64,000 bases of DNA from ZC4RG35 sp041747855 (GTDB lineage Bacteria; Actinomycetota; Acidimicrobiia; Spongiisociales; ZC4RG35), in assembly GCA_041747855.1 (NCBI GenBank), contig JBGTEJ010000055.1:90274-154273 (forward strand), written 5' to 3'. Each line of letters opens with the position of its first letter. Positions within the stretch are counted from its first letter, which is position 1. Position numbers and translations under genes: made by a program. Below the pieces are notes generated by a model. The model did no database searches and was not told the DNA's origin. It saw nothing but the letters and a program-made list of their open reading frames with translations. Positions 43,364 to 52,133 of this stretch are shown here, one piece after another.

Positions 43364-44306
43364 GCACTCCCGGATTGAAGGCGCCACCGTACTGGTTACT
43401 GGCGGCCATGGCTTCATCGGACGGCATGTGGTCAACGCTCTGCACGAATCCGGGGTAAGACCCATATCTGTCATCCAACCCTCCACCACTCCTGTGAAGG
43501 GAATCCCAGGTGAAACCGTGACGGCTGACCTCACCGATCCTGAACAGTGGGTCGGTTTGCTAAAGGGTGTCGATTCCGTAGTTCACCTCGCCGCCCGGGC
43601 CGGGGGGATCCAGTTTCAACAAAGCTCGGCAACCGATGTGTTCAGATCCAACCGGCTTCTCACCGACCAACTGCTCGCAGCGTGCGCGACGGCCGGAGTC
43701 GAGCGGGTCTTCCTCGCCTCATCACTAGTGACCTATAGACCATCTGCGGATCAGATCACCGAAAGCCACCAGCAGTTGGGACCCGCGGAACGGCCTGACC
43801 CCTACGCCTGGTCAAAGATCACCGACGAGGTTGTGGCGGTATGGCAACCCGACATCCAAGTGCTGATCGGCCGCTTCGGCAACGTGTACGGTCCCGGTGC
43901 TCTCTTCGACTCGGAGCGCTCGACCGTCGTGCATGCCTTGATAGACAGGGCCGCAAGGCTGACGGACGGATCAGAGCTAGTCGTATGGGGAGACGGAACC
44001 GCGGTGCGGACCTTTGTCTATGTCGAGGACGCTGCCCGAGCAGTGGTCACGATCCTGGGCGCCGGGTCGGCAGGCGAGGCTTACAACGTAGACAGCGGCG
44101 AACGAGTCACTATCGCCGAACTGGCGGAGACGGTGCAAAAGCACGTAAACCCGTCACTCAGCATCGACTTCGATCCTTCGAAACCGGCCGGTGTCCCGTT
44201 CCGGGTGGCCTCGATCGCGAAACTCAGTGGTCTCGGTTACTCCCCCGCAGTCGATCTCGACGAGGGGGTGCGGCGCACTGTCGGCTGGTACCGCGACACC
44301 CAATGA
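43356..44306 (+). CDS. NAD-dependent epimerase/dehydratase, probable GDP-6-deoxy-sugar synthase partner of Gmd
   Basis: 316 residues. NAD(P)-binding VLVTGGHGFIGRHVVNALHE is followed by VVHLAARAGGIQFQQSS, the catalytic serine region FLASSLVTYRPSAD and YAWSKITDE with the tyrosine-lysine pair. GDP-fucose synthases have a similar arrangement and lie directly downstream of gmd, as here. The late motifs fit a generic nucleotide-sugar epimerase equally well, so GDP-rhamnose-forming reductase (Rmd-like) and UDP-sugar epimerase remain options. GTG at 43356 lies within the gmd end. An 85-base gap with no convincing gene follows. Confidence 0.8.
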   Translation: MPEHSRIEGATVLVTGGHGFIGRHVVNALHESGVRPISVIQPSTTPVKGIPGETVTADLTDPEQWVGLLKGVDSVVHLAARAGGIQFQQSSATDVFRSNRLLTDQLLAACATAGVERVFLASSLVTYRPSADQITESHQQLGPAERPDPYAWSKITDEVVAVWQPDIQVLIGRFGNVYGPGALFDSERSTVVHALIDRAARLTDGSELVVWGDGTAVRTFVYVEDAARAVVTILGAGSAGEAYNVDSGERVTIAELAETVQKHVNPSLSIDFDPSKPAGVPFRVASIAKLSGLGYSPAVDLDEGVRRTVGWYRDTQ

Positions 44307-44376
44307 CCGCCGATCTCGAGGATCTTCCCTCCGAGGGGGTTCCGTGATCGGCCGACAGGAGGCTGACCTCACCGGA

Positions 44377-44382
44377 TACCAT
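44377..44382 (+). promoter_or_regulatory. -10-like box before a polyprenyl-type glycosyltransferase gene
   Basis: TACCAT lies nine bases before the ATG at 44392, a leaderless spacing. No ribosome site precedes this ATG and no clear -35 is visible. A GTG at 44344 could also start the protein but adds 16 residues that do not belong to the fold. Confidence 0.3.
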
Positions 44383-44391
44383 CCTGGTGCG

Positions 44392-45330
44392 ATGACCGAT
44401 CAACCGACCGAAGCCATTGACGTATCGGTCGTCCTACCTGTCTACAACGAGATCGGACACCTGCGGGAAGAGATCGAGAGAATCTCCAAGTCGATGGAGG
44501 CCTCCAAGTACTCGTTCGAGATCTTGGTGATAGACGACGGTTCCACAGACGGATCCGGCGAGGAGCTGCTCGAGATCGAAGGAATCAGACTGATCCAGTT
44601 CCTCCAGAATCGAGGGTCGGGCGCGTCTCGAAAGGTTGGAACTCATCAAGCTCGTGGTGACATCGTGGTTTGGACCGACGTCGACCTGACATACCCCAAC
44701 GACGATATCCCGAGTCTCCTGGACGAAATGCCGGGATGGGATCAGGTCGTGGGTGCCCGCACCTCGGAACAAGGAACGCACCGGTTTCTTCGTGTTCCTG
44801 CGAAGTGGTTCGTGAGGAGGCTCGCCGAATTCCTCACTGCAACCAAGATTCCCGACCTGAACTCAGGTTTCCGTGCCTTCCGACGGGAGGTCGCCGACCA
44901 GTATCTCCATCTGCTGCCATCTGGCTTTTCATGTGTCACCACGATCACCCTCGCCTTTCTCGCCAACGGATACTCGGTGAAGTACATTTCAATCCCCTAT
45001 TACCCCCGAGCTGGCGAGTCCAAATTCCACTGGTGGTCGGATACCCGGCGCTATCTCCAACAGGTGGTCAGAATGGTGTTGTCGTTCAATCCCATGAAAG
45101 TTCTCATGCCGGTCGCTCTCGTCATCCTTCTCCTCGCCTCAGGAAAACTGATCTATGACGTCGTGGGCAGCGAAGTTAGAGTCGCGGGCAACACACTCCT
45201 GCTGTTCTTTGCAGGATTCACCGTGCTCCTCGTCGCATTGATCGCAGACCTAGTTGTACAGGTCAACAAACCAACCCACGAGGTAGATCCGGCACACATC
45301 ACCCACCACAGATCCGGACCCATGCCCTAG
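44392..45330 (+). CDS. Dolichol-phosphate-mannose-synthase-like GT2 with two C-terminal membrane helices
   Basis: About 312 residues. SVVLPVYNEIGHLREEIERI, VIDDGSTDGSGEEL and VVWTDVDLTYPNDDI with DxD give the GT-A fold. LNSGFRAFRREVADQYL and YYPRAGESKFHWWSDTRRYL are typical of DPM1/GtrB-like enzymes that charge polyprenyl phosphate with a sugar. Two hydrophobic helices near the C-terminus (VALVILLLASGKLIYDVVG and TLLLFFAGFTVLLVALIADL) anchor it. The product would be a donor for GT-C enzymes, of which two candidates lie upstream. It converges on the following methyltransferase gene with an eight-base gap. Confidence 0.86.
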   Translation: MTDQPTEAIDVSVVLPVYNEIGHLREEIERISKSMEASKYSFEILVIDDGSTDGSGEELLEIEGIRLIQFLQNRGSGASRKVGTHQARGDIVVWTDVDLTYPNDDIPSLLDEMPGWDQVVGARTSEQGTHRFLRVPAKWFVRRLAEFLTATKIPDLNSGFRAFRREVADQYLHLLPSGFSCVTTITLAFLANGYSVKYISIPYYPRAGESKFHWWSDTRRYLQQVVRMVLSFNPMKVLMPVALVILLLASGKLIYDVVGSEVRVAGNTLLLFFAGFTVLLVALIADLVVQVNKPTHEVDPAHITHHRSGPMP

Positions 45331-45350
45331 CCCCTTTACTACGACGGGGC
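45330..45350. terminator. Possible hairpin between convergent genes
   Basis: GCCCC at 45330-45334 can pair with GGGGC at 45346-45350 over an 11-base loop containing TTT. It overlaps the end of the methyltransferase gene on the other strand. The stem is short, so this is a weak candidate for a bidirectional terminator. Confidence 0.2.
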
Positions 45351-46760
45351 CAACCTGAGCGTCGAGATGGCAGCCACCACCTCACCTTCGTAGGACCCGA
45401 CTCCGTACGATCGGGGGGACCACGCTCCCTCGGCGCTGACGTGTACTTCCTGGTCGGTCGGCAAAACCTCAGTGGGGATCTCGAGGGTATACCACTCGCC
45501 GCTGGCGGGGATGACATGCTCTGTTTGCACATCGTTGTGGCGGACAGCCAGCGTGGTTCTCTGGGAAACGCCTTCTGGTGGTCCAAGGAGCTCGATTCTC
45601 AGAATTCCAGGACCGCTGAACCGTGGTGAGACCAAGACCCTCGCCCATTGCCTGCTTGGAATCCATCTCGCTTCGCGCCCGAGCACATGCTCACGTTCAA
45701 GGAACCCGTCAGTCTGAAGATCGTCGTTCCGGCCGACTTCCATATCTGGGAGCACCACCCTCCAGAGAGCCTGCCTACTCTGATAGAGCCACTCTGGATA
45801 CCGCCACCTATCTGGACCGAAAGCGCCCGCGACTGCGAAAACGTACTCACCCCGGTTTGTTGAAACGACCTGCGGCATCCGTGCAACGGACTCCGGTGGC
45901 ACCGGATTGACATCGGCAGTGAAAACGCGAATCGGGTCGAACCCGAGTTCCGAGAAAATGGTCTTCAACTCGGCCACGGTGTACTCCCTATTGTGGCGAC
46001 CCTGAACGCCGTAGCCGGACATCGGTTCGTAGACATTCTCACCCTTGAGCATTTTCACCAGATTCTCTTGGCGCACCGGATTCGGCGTACTCAGGATGAG
46101 AAGGCCACCTGGCTTCTTCAGGACTCGATGGATCTCAGCCAGCGCGTTTATTGGGTCAAGCGCAAGATGCTCCAAGATCTCACAGAAGTAGACGGCATCG
46201 AACTTGTCGCTGTCATACGGAAACCGGCCCTGCTCGATATCGAAATGGTCATACTCGATCGCGAGGCTCTCACCGGTCCGCGAGTTGACCACGTGTTGAG
46301 TGCCCTTGGTGCCTTCGATCGACTGGTCGCCGAACCAGTTGGCACAGGTCACATCTAAGCCACGACGCAAGAGCATGCGCGTGAAGAAGTACGGGTTCGC
46401 CCCCAGTTCAAGTACTTTCGCATTCGGGTCCAAAGCCGGCGTCACCGCCAGTGTGATCCGGAAGCGTTCGAGGGCATGCCAGAGATAGGCGCGACGTTCC
46501 GCTTCGTCGAACCCGGAAAGCGCGGCCTCGAGCAGGAAGTCTCTCAGGGCTTCGCGATCGGTGAGATCTGGAGGGAAATCAATCTTCTCTTCTTGTTCGA
46601 CTTCGCCCTTCTCCTCTGTTGGTGACTGTTGGACAGGGCGCCTTCCTGCCAGCGACTTGTACAAGAGAGATAGCCTCAGCTTTAGCCGTTCAGGCAAAGC
46701 CCACAGCACACGCCGTGCTGCGCGGCCCAGCACACCGGCTCCACCTCCTCGATTGGTCAT
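45339..46760 (-). CDS. SAM-dependent methyltransferase with C-terminal beta-sandwich-like domain
   Basis: 473 residues. After a basic tail, the methyltransferase fold covers about 90-300: VLELGANPYFFTRMLLRRGL, the acidic FDIEQGRFPYDSDKFDAVYF, EILEHLALDPINALAEIHRV and LLILSTPNPVR. From about residue 365 there is a beta-rich region (LRIELLGPPEGVSQR, GEWYTLEIPTEVLP) like the C-terminal domains of polysaccharide enzymes nearby. It probably methylates a glycan or its reducing-end or capping sugar. The 240 bases upstream (46761-47000) contain no gene I can support and no clear promoter. Confidence 0.82.
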   Translation of the reverse strand: MTNRGGGAGVLGRAARRVLWALPERLKLRLSLLYKSLAGRRPVQQSPTEEKGEVEQEEKIDFPPDLTDREALRDFLLEAALSGFDEAERRAYLWHALERFRITLAVTPALDPNAKVLELGANPYFFTRMLLRRGLDVTCANWFGDQSIEGTKGTQHVVNSRTGESLAIEYDHFDIEQGRFPYDSDKFDAVYFCEILEHLALDPINALAEIHRVLKKPGGLLILSTPNPVRQENLVKMLKGENVYEPMSGYGVQGRHNREYTVAELKTIFSELGFDPIRVFTADVNPVPPESVARMPQVVSTNRGEYVFAVAGAFGPDRWRYPEWLYQSRQALWRVVLPDMEVGRNDDLQTDGFLEREHVLGREARWIPSRQWARVLVSPRFSGPGILRIELLGPPEGVSQRTTLAVRHNDVQTEHVIPASGEWYTLEIPTEVLPTDQEVHVSAEGAWSPRSYGVGSYEGEVVAAISTLRLAPS

Positions 46761-47000
46761 GCCTGCTCCTTCAAATGACCGGATACCACCAGACCAAGTG
46801 TCACTTTTGCCGGCTCCGGGCTTTTTCGATGCCGGTTCGGGACTCCATCAATTCTGGCGCCTCCCTCGTGGTAACTGAGGGGTGGACTTGAAGCATGACT
46901 CAAGGTCAAGCGAAATCCTCTGGGGGACGCGTTGATGCGCGGAGTTGGCCACCGTGTTCAGGATCAGGACCATGGAAACAGTGCAAAGCTTGTTCGTAGC

Positions 47001-48122
47001 TCATTGCCCGGGAGGAGAGGCGTTGAACTGTCGGGCCAGAGCCTCAACCACACCCGAAAGAGCATCTATGGGCTGCGGGCGAGCTGCCGCGCCCCGAACA
47101 AGATCATGCAGGTGACCATCCACGTGCTCAATAGCGTCGGCAAGGGACGGGGCGGAGCCGGGTTGGAACAGCACACCGTCGCTGCCGTCGCGGATCTGCT
47201 CGGCGAGGCCAGGCAAATCAGAAGCCACGACGGGTCTATGGCATCCGTGAGCCACCGGGGTAATGGCCGATTGTGATGCAGAGAGATACGGCAGCAGCAC
47301 GACATGGTGATTAGCAATCGCGGTGATCAGATCCTCGTCGGAGATATATCCATCTTCGAGATCGACCAACGATTCCAGACCCAACTGATCCCGCAGCACC
47401 GTGGCTTCTTGATGAGTAGGACTCCAGAATTCGCCAACAACAGTGAGCCGCACCCCTACGCCCCTCTGGTGGAGTAGTTTGATCGCCTTCAAGGCCAATT
47501 CCAGCCCCTTGTAGGGCCGCACATACCCGATCATCAGGATCCGGAGTGGCGGCTGTCCTGGAAGCTCAGCCGGTGTGCCCACCAGAACACTCGGCATAGG
47601 CACACTTCTGACATCAGCTTGAGGGACCAAGTGAAGAACCTGGTTCCGAACCTCGTCAGAGTGAACTACCACCGCGGCGGACGAGCCGATCGCCCATCGT
47701 GTGAGAACCCTTCGCATTGGAAACCACTCGTGGGTCTCAACGTTGTGAACCAACAAGATCGTCGGTACCGGTCGAGCCGCCCATGCCGAGACGACAACTG
47801 CGAGAACATGAAACGGGGTGACCCAGGGCTGCAATAAGACATCACATTTGCGGGCCCGCCTCCCGGCACGCCACCAGCTCCAAGGACTCCACCAGCGGGC
47901 CTTGAAGTCTGCGTCGGGACTACTAGCCAGCATTTCTGACTTTGACGGCTGGGTCCCGTGGTATATCCACCCTGGGTACTGGGACGCCCACGATATCGCC
48001 GTGACCTCGTGGCCACCACTTCGAAGCGATGCCAACAAGGCAGTCGCATGTTGGGCAACTCCTCCGCGATAAGGGGCCAGTGTCCCGAAGTAAGAAAACT
48101 CGACGCTGTTCCTCAATTTCAA
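47001..48122 (-). CDS. Glycosyltransferase family 4
   Basis: A 373-residue GT-B enzyme from TTG 48122 (a second TTG follows two codons later). N-terminal FSYFGTLAPYRGGVAQHATA is the acceptor-side signature. RILMIGYVRPYKGLELALKA and HVVLLPYLSASQSAITPVAH form the donor site, where the usual glutamate cluster is replaced by ASQS. It follows the ABC exporter genes with a 99-base gap that shows no RNA gene. It probably adds a sugar to the glycan that the exporter carries. Confidence 0.82.
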   Translation of the reverse strand: MKLRNSVEFSYFGTLAPYRGGVAQHATALLASLRSGGHEVTAISWASQYPGWIYHGTQPSKSEMLASSPDADFKARWWSPWSWWRAGRRARKCDVLLQPWVTPFHVLAVVVSAWAARPVPTILLVHNVETHEWFPMRRVLTRWAIGSSAAVVVHSDEVRNQVLHLVPQADVRSVPMPSVLVGTPAELPGQPPLRILMIGYVRPYKGLELALKAIKLLHQRGVGVRLTVVGEFWSPTHQEATVLRDQLGLESLVDLEDGYISDEDLITAIANHHVVLLPYLSASQSAITPVAHGCHRPVVASDLPGLAEQIRDGSDGVLFQPGSAPSLADAIEHVDGHLHDLVRGAAARPQPIDALSGVVEALARQFNASPPGQ

Positions 48123-48221
48123 CTCAGTTCAGGCATGCTGCGGAACCACTGGGGTTCGACCGCGAAGAATGCCGAGCGTTCGATACCGGCCACCAGACGA
48201 ATCGGCAGAACTGTTGAGCAA

Positions 48222-48977
48222 TCAGACGGAGCCGACATAGGCTTGCACAACCTCTTTTGGATCACCCATCATCACAGTGTGTCCTCGATCAAGCCAGAGA
48301 ACACGATCGGAGACCTCCTCTACCGCATCCAAATCATGTGACACGAAAAGCACGGCGGCGCCCGAGTCGATGAGCTGAATCATCCTCTCCTTTGACTTCA
48401 GCTGAAACGAGGCATCACCTACCGATAGGACCTCGTCGATTACCAGGACATCCGGTTCTATGTCCGTGGCAACCGCAAATCCGAGGCGTGCCAGCATGCC
48501 AGACGAGTAGGTGCGTATAGGGACGTCTACGAACTCGTTCAACTCGGCCCAGTCGAGAATGTTGGCCACTCTCTCCCTCATCTGCACCGGAGTCCGACCC
48601 AACAGCGTCCCATAGAGGACGATGTTTTCACGAGCGCTCATCTCCGTGTTGAACCCGGCGCCAAGCTCGATCATCGGTGCCACCGCCCCCCGCACCACGA
48701 TCCGGCCCTCCGTGGGTGGCAACACCCGGGCCACGATCTTCATCAGTGTGCTCTTGCCAGCACCGTTGCGTCCGATAACCCCAAGGACTTCACCCGAACT
48801 CAGCGAGAAGTTGACGTCCTTCAACGCCCAGACCTCCTCGCTTGCGGTCTTTCCCTTGACGACGTCGATGGCGAACCCCTTGATAGTGCCCGCCCGGTTC
48901 CTGTTGTGCCGGTAGGCAAGGGACACACCCGTCGCCTCCACAGCGGGCTTCACAGCACTACCACAAGATTCTTCCAT
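48222..48977 (-). CDS. ABC transporter ATPase for polysaccharide/teichoic-acid export (Wzt/TagH-like)
   Basis: 251 residues. Walker A GRNGAGKST, signature TYSSGMLARLGFAVA, Walker B PDVLVIDEVLSVGD and the switch histidine in LFVSHDLDAVEE are intact. The insertion MIELGAGFNTEMSARENI is typical of ATPases that export O-antigen or teichoic acid. There is no C-terminal carbohydrate-binding domain, so it is the short form that does not read a terminal sugar. It overlaps the permease gene by 28 bases, and the two form the exporter. Confidence 0.93.
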   Translation of the reverse strand: MEESCGSAVKPAVEATGVSLAYRHNRNRAGTIKGFAIDVVKGKTASEEVWALKDVNFSLSSGEVLGVIGRNGAGKSTLMKIVARVLPPTEGRIVVRGAVAPMIELGAGFNTEMSARENIVLYGTLLGRTPVQMRERVANILDWAELNEFVDVPIRTYSSGMLARLGFAVATDIEPDVLVIDEVLSVGDASFQLKSKERMIQLIDSGAAVLFVSHDLDAVEEVSDRVLWLDRGHTVMMGDPKEVVQAYVGSV

Positions 48978-49777
48978 GATCTCGTGAAGACCCAGACCCC
49001 CAGCAACAGAACCACGATGGCGCTGGCGATCATCATCACGAAGTTCCAGGTCGGAGCAAAGGCGCCCTCATAGACGAAACCCCGAAACACGGTGAGATAT
49101 GAATAGAGGGGGTTGGCCTGAATAATCCAACGGAAGTGATCGGGAATCATCGTGATCGGGTAAAAGGTCGGGGTTAGATAGCTGATCAGTTGGACTCCGA
49201 CTGCAGTCAGGTCGAGAACGTCGTAAAAAAAGACGGCAGCTGAGGCCACCAAAAGCCCCAGACCCGCCACCAGAAGCAGTAGGAAAAAGGCTGGGATCGG
49301 GACCAGGATGACCGTCCAAGGGATCCCCACCCCAGTGAACAACTGGATTACCAGCAGAGGAAGAAGGCTGATGGTGAAGTTCACAAGTGCAGCTACTGCG
49401 GCCGCAACTGAAAACACCTCGGCAGGGACATAGACCTTCGACAGCACAGACGCGCTGTTGACTATCGACGATCCAGTGGCAATGACCCCTTGGGCAAAGA
49501 AAGTGATGAAGACGATCCCGGAGAGCAGATACACCACGAAGGGGACACCCGGGATCTCGAATCGGAAGACCTGGCTGAAGACGACCCAGAAAACGGACAT
49601 CGTGAGCAGCGGGTTGAGGAGCGTCCACCACACTCCCAGAGTCGACCGCTTGTACCTCACTGTCAGATCGCGTGTGACCAACAGCCGCAACAGTCCGCGA
49701 TACACCCAGATGTTGGTGAGTTCGGTGACGATGGGCCGACGAGACTGGTCTGAGTCGTAGACGTAGGTCGAGGTCAT
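48950..49777 (-). CDS. ABC-2 type permease for polysaccharide export (Wzm-like)
   Basis: About 275 residues with six membrane helices. The cytoplasmic N-terminal helix RDLTVRYKRSTLGVWWTLLN is diagnostic for Wzm/TagG/KpsM permeases. PTFYPITMIPDHFRWIIQAN before the last helices is also a family hallmark. ATG at 49777 is chosen because it puts that helix about 40 residues in; a longer open frame to 49945 lacks family character. It is co-transcribed with the overlapping ATPase gene and probably with the glycosyltransferase and wecB genes upstream. Confidence 0.93.
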   Translation of the reverse strand: MTSTYVYDSDQSRRPIVTELTNIWVYRGLLRLLVTRDLTVRYKRSTLGVWWTLLNPLLTMSVFWVVFSQVFRFEIPGVPFVVYLLSGIVFITFFAQGVIATGSSIVNSASVLSKVYVPAEVFSVAAAVAALVNFTISLLPLLVIQLFTGVGIPWTVILVPIPAFFLLLLVAGLGLLVASAAVFFYDVLDLTAVGVQLISYLTPTFYPITMIPDHFRWIIQANPLYSYLTVFRGFVYEGAFAPTWNFVMMIASAIVVLLLGVWVFTRSWKNLVVVL

Positions 49778-49889
49778 ATGTGATCGGGTCGGTTCAAGCC
49801 TTGTGACTGACCCCTGGCGCCGAAGGCTACTAGGTACGTAAACCTCTGGAATGGCAAGGGCAATCTGGTTCGGTCCGGTTCCCGGTGGG

Positions 49890-50927
49890 TCATGACTTGA
49901 CGAACTCGGCCCAGAGTTGTTTTCCCACCCGGTCGGCTTCATCAATCCACTTCAGAGCTCGTTCGGTCGCCTCGTCACGGTTGTCGTAGAGGGCAAGTCC
50001 GGCAGTGGCAATGGCCGCCGGGTTGTCGTGCTGTTCAACGGTGGTCATTTTCCAGAGCTCCTGGTCGGAACGAAACACAGCCGACGTTCGCGAGAACAAA
50101 CATGGCACACCGGTCATGTACGACTCCTGGGGGGTGGAGGGATGACACTCAGACAGGGTGACATACAGGTTCAGATCGACCGAGGCCTGCAGTGAGATGA
50201 AGGTGTCGTAATCCAGGATCCCGTGCTCGACGATGTCCATCTCCCGTAGATACATGTTGCCCGGCTTGAGCATCACGTGGGCTGTGGCACCTTCCATCAG
50301 TCCAACGGCGAGAAGCTGGGTCGTCACGTTCTTCCGCCAGTAGGGATCGGCGAAAACCCCTACGTTGAAGGGGCCTCCAAGCTCGCTCCTGGAAACTGAC
50401 TGAGGAATGACCGGAGCCCGGTTCGGCACGTATGAAACCGGGTAACCGATCGAGGTAAATGCCTCGGGGAGTCCGTCCTTGGCCATCCCGAGACCGTGAA
50501 GCCCGCCCTCGCGAAGTAGGGCAAGGATCTCGTCGGCGACACTTCCCTCTGCAGCATCGCCTCCGTGCTGTGCGGCAGAGGAGTGGAGAACGCATTTCAC
50601 CTTCACCCCGAGGGCGGTGAGTTGATTAGCGAAGGACGTCGAACCTGGAGGCCAACCCTGGATGACCACACAGTCGGGGGAACGAGCAACCAAGTCCGAA
50701 GCCAACTCCTCTCCCCACAATTCCAGATCGTCACACTCCACCACAGGTGTCCGAAACGAGTAGGCCACCGTGCGGACACCTCGCCAATCGGGATGGCACA
50801 CCTGGACGACAGATCCTCGCCCGAGGTTCTCCCATGCTCCGAACGAGGTGTGAGGTGTTCGAACGGTGGTCCCCAACGCCAGTTCCTTGGTTACCACGGA
50901 CCGTCGGCCCAAAATCCGGTCAAGCAT
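49890..50927 (-). CDS. GT4-like glycosyltransferase
   Basis: 345 residues. The first half has the strand-helix pattern of GT-B enzymes (CVVIQGWPPGSTSFANQLTA). The second half has FNVGVFADPYWRKNVTTQLL and the donor-site segment TLSECHPSTPQESYMTGVPC, where the canonical glutamate appears in SECHPSTPQES. No signal peptide or helix. Its ATG overlaps the wecB stop by eight bases, so it is translated with wecB and may use a ManNAc-derived donor. A 112-base gap separates it from the permease gene. Confidence 0.76.
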   Translation of the reverse strand: MLDRILGRRSVVTKELALGTTVRTPHTSFGAWENLGRGSVVQVCHPDWRGVRTVAYSFRTPVVECDDLELWGEELASDLVARSPDCVVIQGWPPGSTSFANQLTALGVKVKCVLHSSAAQHGGDAAEGSVADEILALLREGGLHGLGMAKDGLPEAFTSIGYPVSYVPNRAPVIPQSVSRSELGGPFNVGVFADPYWRKNVTTQLLAVGLMEGATAHVMLKPGNMYLREMDIVEHGILDYDTFISLQASVDLNLYVTLSECHPSTPQESYMTGVPCLFSRTSAVFRSDQELWKMTTVEQHDNPAAIATAGLALYDNRDEATERALKWIDEADRVGKQLWAEFVKS

Positions 50928-52026
50928 CTTCGATCAACCCATGGATCGCTTGGACGATCAGATCCGATGTTGAGCCGTCACCATAGGGCGAAGGCAGTTG
51001 CGCCAGCGACTGGTGGACGGCACTCACGTCGCTCAACCAGTCCTCGACGGTCGCCGCAATGGCGGCAGGCTCTACCAGCCTGGCAAACGTGCCGAGCACT
51101 TCGGGCCGTTCGGTACTACGGCGAACCACCACTACCGGCCGCTTGTAGATCGAGGATTCCTCTTGGACTCCACCCGAGTCGGAAACCAGAAATGCAGACT
51201 CCGCACTCAACCCGAGGAAATCCCCGTAGCCGAGGGGATCGACAACACGAAGAGAGCCCATCTCGTCGGTGAGCCCAAACGCCGCGGCTTTTTTCCGGGA
51301 GCGAGGATGGAGCGGGAGCAACACCGGGAAAGGCATCGCTGAAAGTTGGCGGAGTATCAACGAGAACCGATCCGGGTCGTCCACATTCTCTGGGCGATGG
51401 AACGTTGAGAGCACGTATCGATTCGGTTCCAGCCCGTGAGAGGCCGCGAGCCTGAGGCGCTCGGCTTCGGAAGGCATCAGTCTCTGCACCGCCTCCACAA
51501 CCGTGTTGCCGGTGACCAGAATCCGTTCGGGGTCGACGCCCTCAACCAACAAATTGGCGCGACTCACCTCGGTCGGAGCACACAAGAGGTCGGAAAGGTG
51601 ATCGGTGACCACCCGGTTGTGCTCCTCGGGCATCCGACGATCCCGACTCCGGAGCCCCGCTTCGACATGGACGATCGGGATCTCATTGGCGTTGGCGGCG
51701 ATCGCTCCGGCCATCGTCGTGTTGGTGTCGCCCTGGACCACAACCGCACGGGGGCTGGTATCTGCGAAGACTTCACCCAGAGATGTGACCGCAGCGCCGA
51801 TCTGGCCCGCCCGACTCATCCCCCCAACGCCCAGAAAAAGGGAAGGTTCCTCTATCCCGAAGGTCTCGAGGAACGAAGCGGACAGATCGAAGTCGTAGTG
51901 CTGTCCGGTGTGGATCACTGTCGCCGACGGGCCCAAACCTCTGATCACGTAGGCGAGCTTCACTATCTCCGGTCTGGTGCCTAGCACCACAGCAATCCGG
52001 GACTTGTCGGGTTTCTGGTCTTCCAT
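50920..52026 (-). CDS. wecB: Non-hydrolysing UDP-N-acetylglucosamine 2-epimerase
   Basis: 368 residues. It interconverts UDP-GlcNAc and UDP-ManNAc. Motifs are VVLGTRPEIVKLAYVIRGLG, VIHTGQHYDFDLSASFLETF, VVQGDTNTTMAGAIAANANE, VHVEAGLRSRDRRMPEEHNR, FHRPENVDDPDRFS and SDSGGVQEESSIYKRPVVVV. All match bacterial WecB/MnaA. No UDP-ManNAc dehydrogenase is nearby, so ManNAc itself is the more likely sugar in the glycan or linkage unit. The gene heads the operon with the glycosyltransferase and ABC exporter. Confidence 0.94.
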   Translation of the reverse strand: MEDQKPDKSRIAVVLGTRPEIVKLAYVIRGLGPSATVIHTGQHYDFDLSASFLETFGIEEPSLFLGVGGMSRAGQIGAAVTSLGEVFADTSPRAVVVQGDTNTTMAGAIAANANEIPIVHVEAGLRSRDRRMPEEHNRVVTDHLSDLLCAPTEVSRANLLVEGVDPERILVTGNTVVEAVQRLMPSEAERLRLAASHGLEPNRYVLSTFHRPENVDDPDRFSLILRQLSAMPFPVLLPLHPRSRKKAAAFGLTDEMGSLRVVDPLGYGDFLGLSAESAFLVSDSGGVQEESSIYKRPVVVVRRSTERPEVLGTFARLVEPAAIAATVEDWLSDVSAVHQSLAQLPSPYGDGSTSDLIVQAIHGLIEDA

Positions 52027-52133
52027 GGGTTCTGGTCAATCCTATGGGGTCGAGCTGTGTTGAAAGCTGTTTACCTCAAGGCGCTCGTTGTTGCTGCTGT
52101 CTTCCGATTGGACATGCCGTGGGCCGATGTGCC

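Noticed and set aside
44303..44348. A 14-codon reading frame overlapping the epimerase stop (ATGA)
   Set aside because: Too short, no ribosome site and no sign of a leader-peptide function such as a run of one amino acid followed by an attenuator.
46761..47000. Possible gene or RNA in the 240-base gap, the largest between genes
   Set aside because: No open frame with protein-like composition, no tRNA-like cloverleaf and no strong hairpin were visible.
48123..48221. tRNA-like GGTTCGA sequence in the gap after the ATPase gene
   Set aside because: The T-arm-like heptamer is present by chance; no acceptor stem or anticodon arm can be drawn around it.
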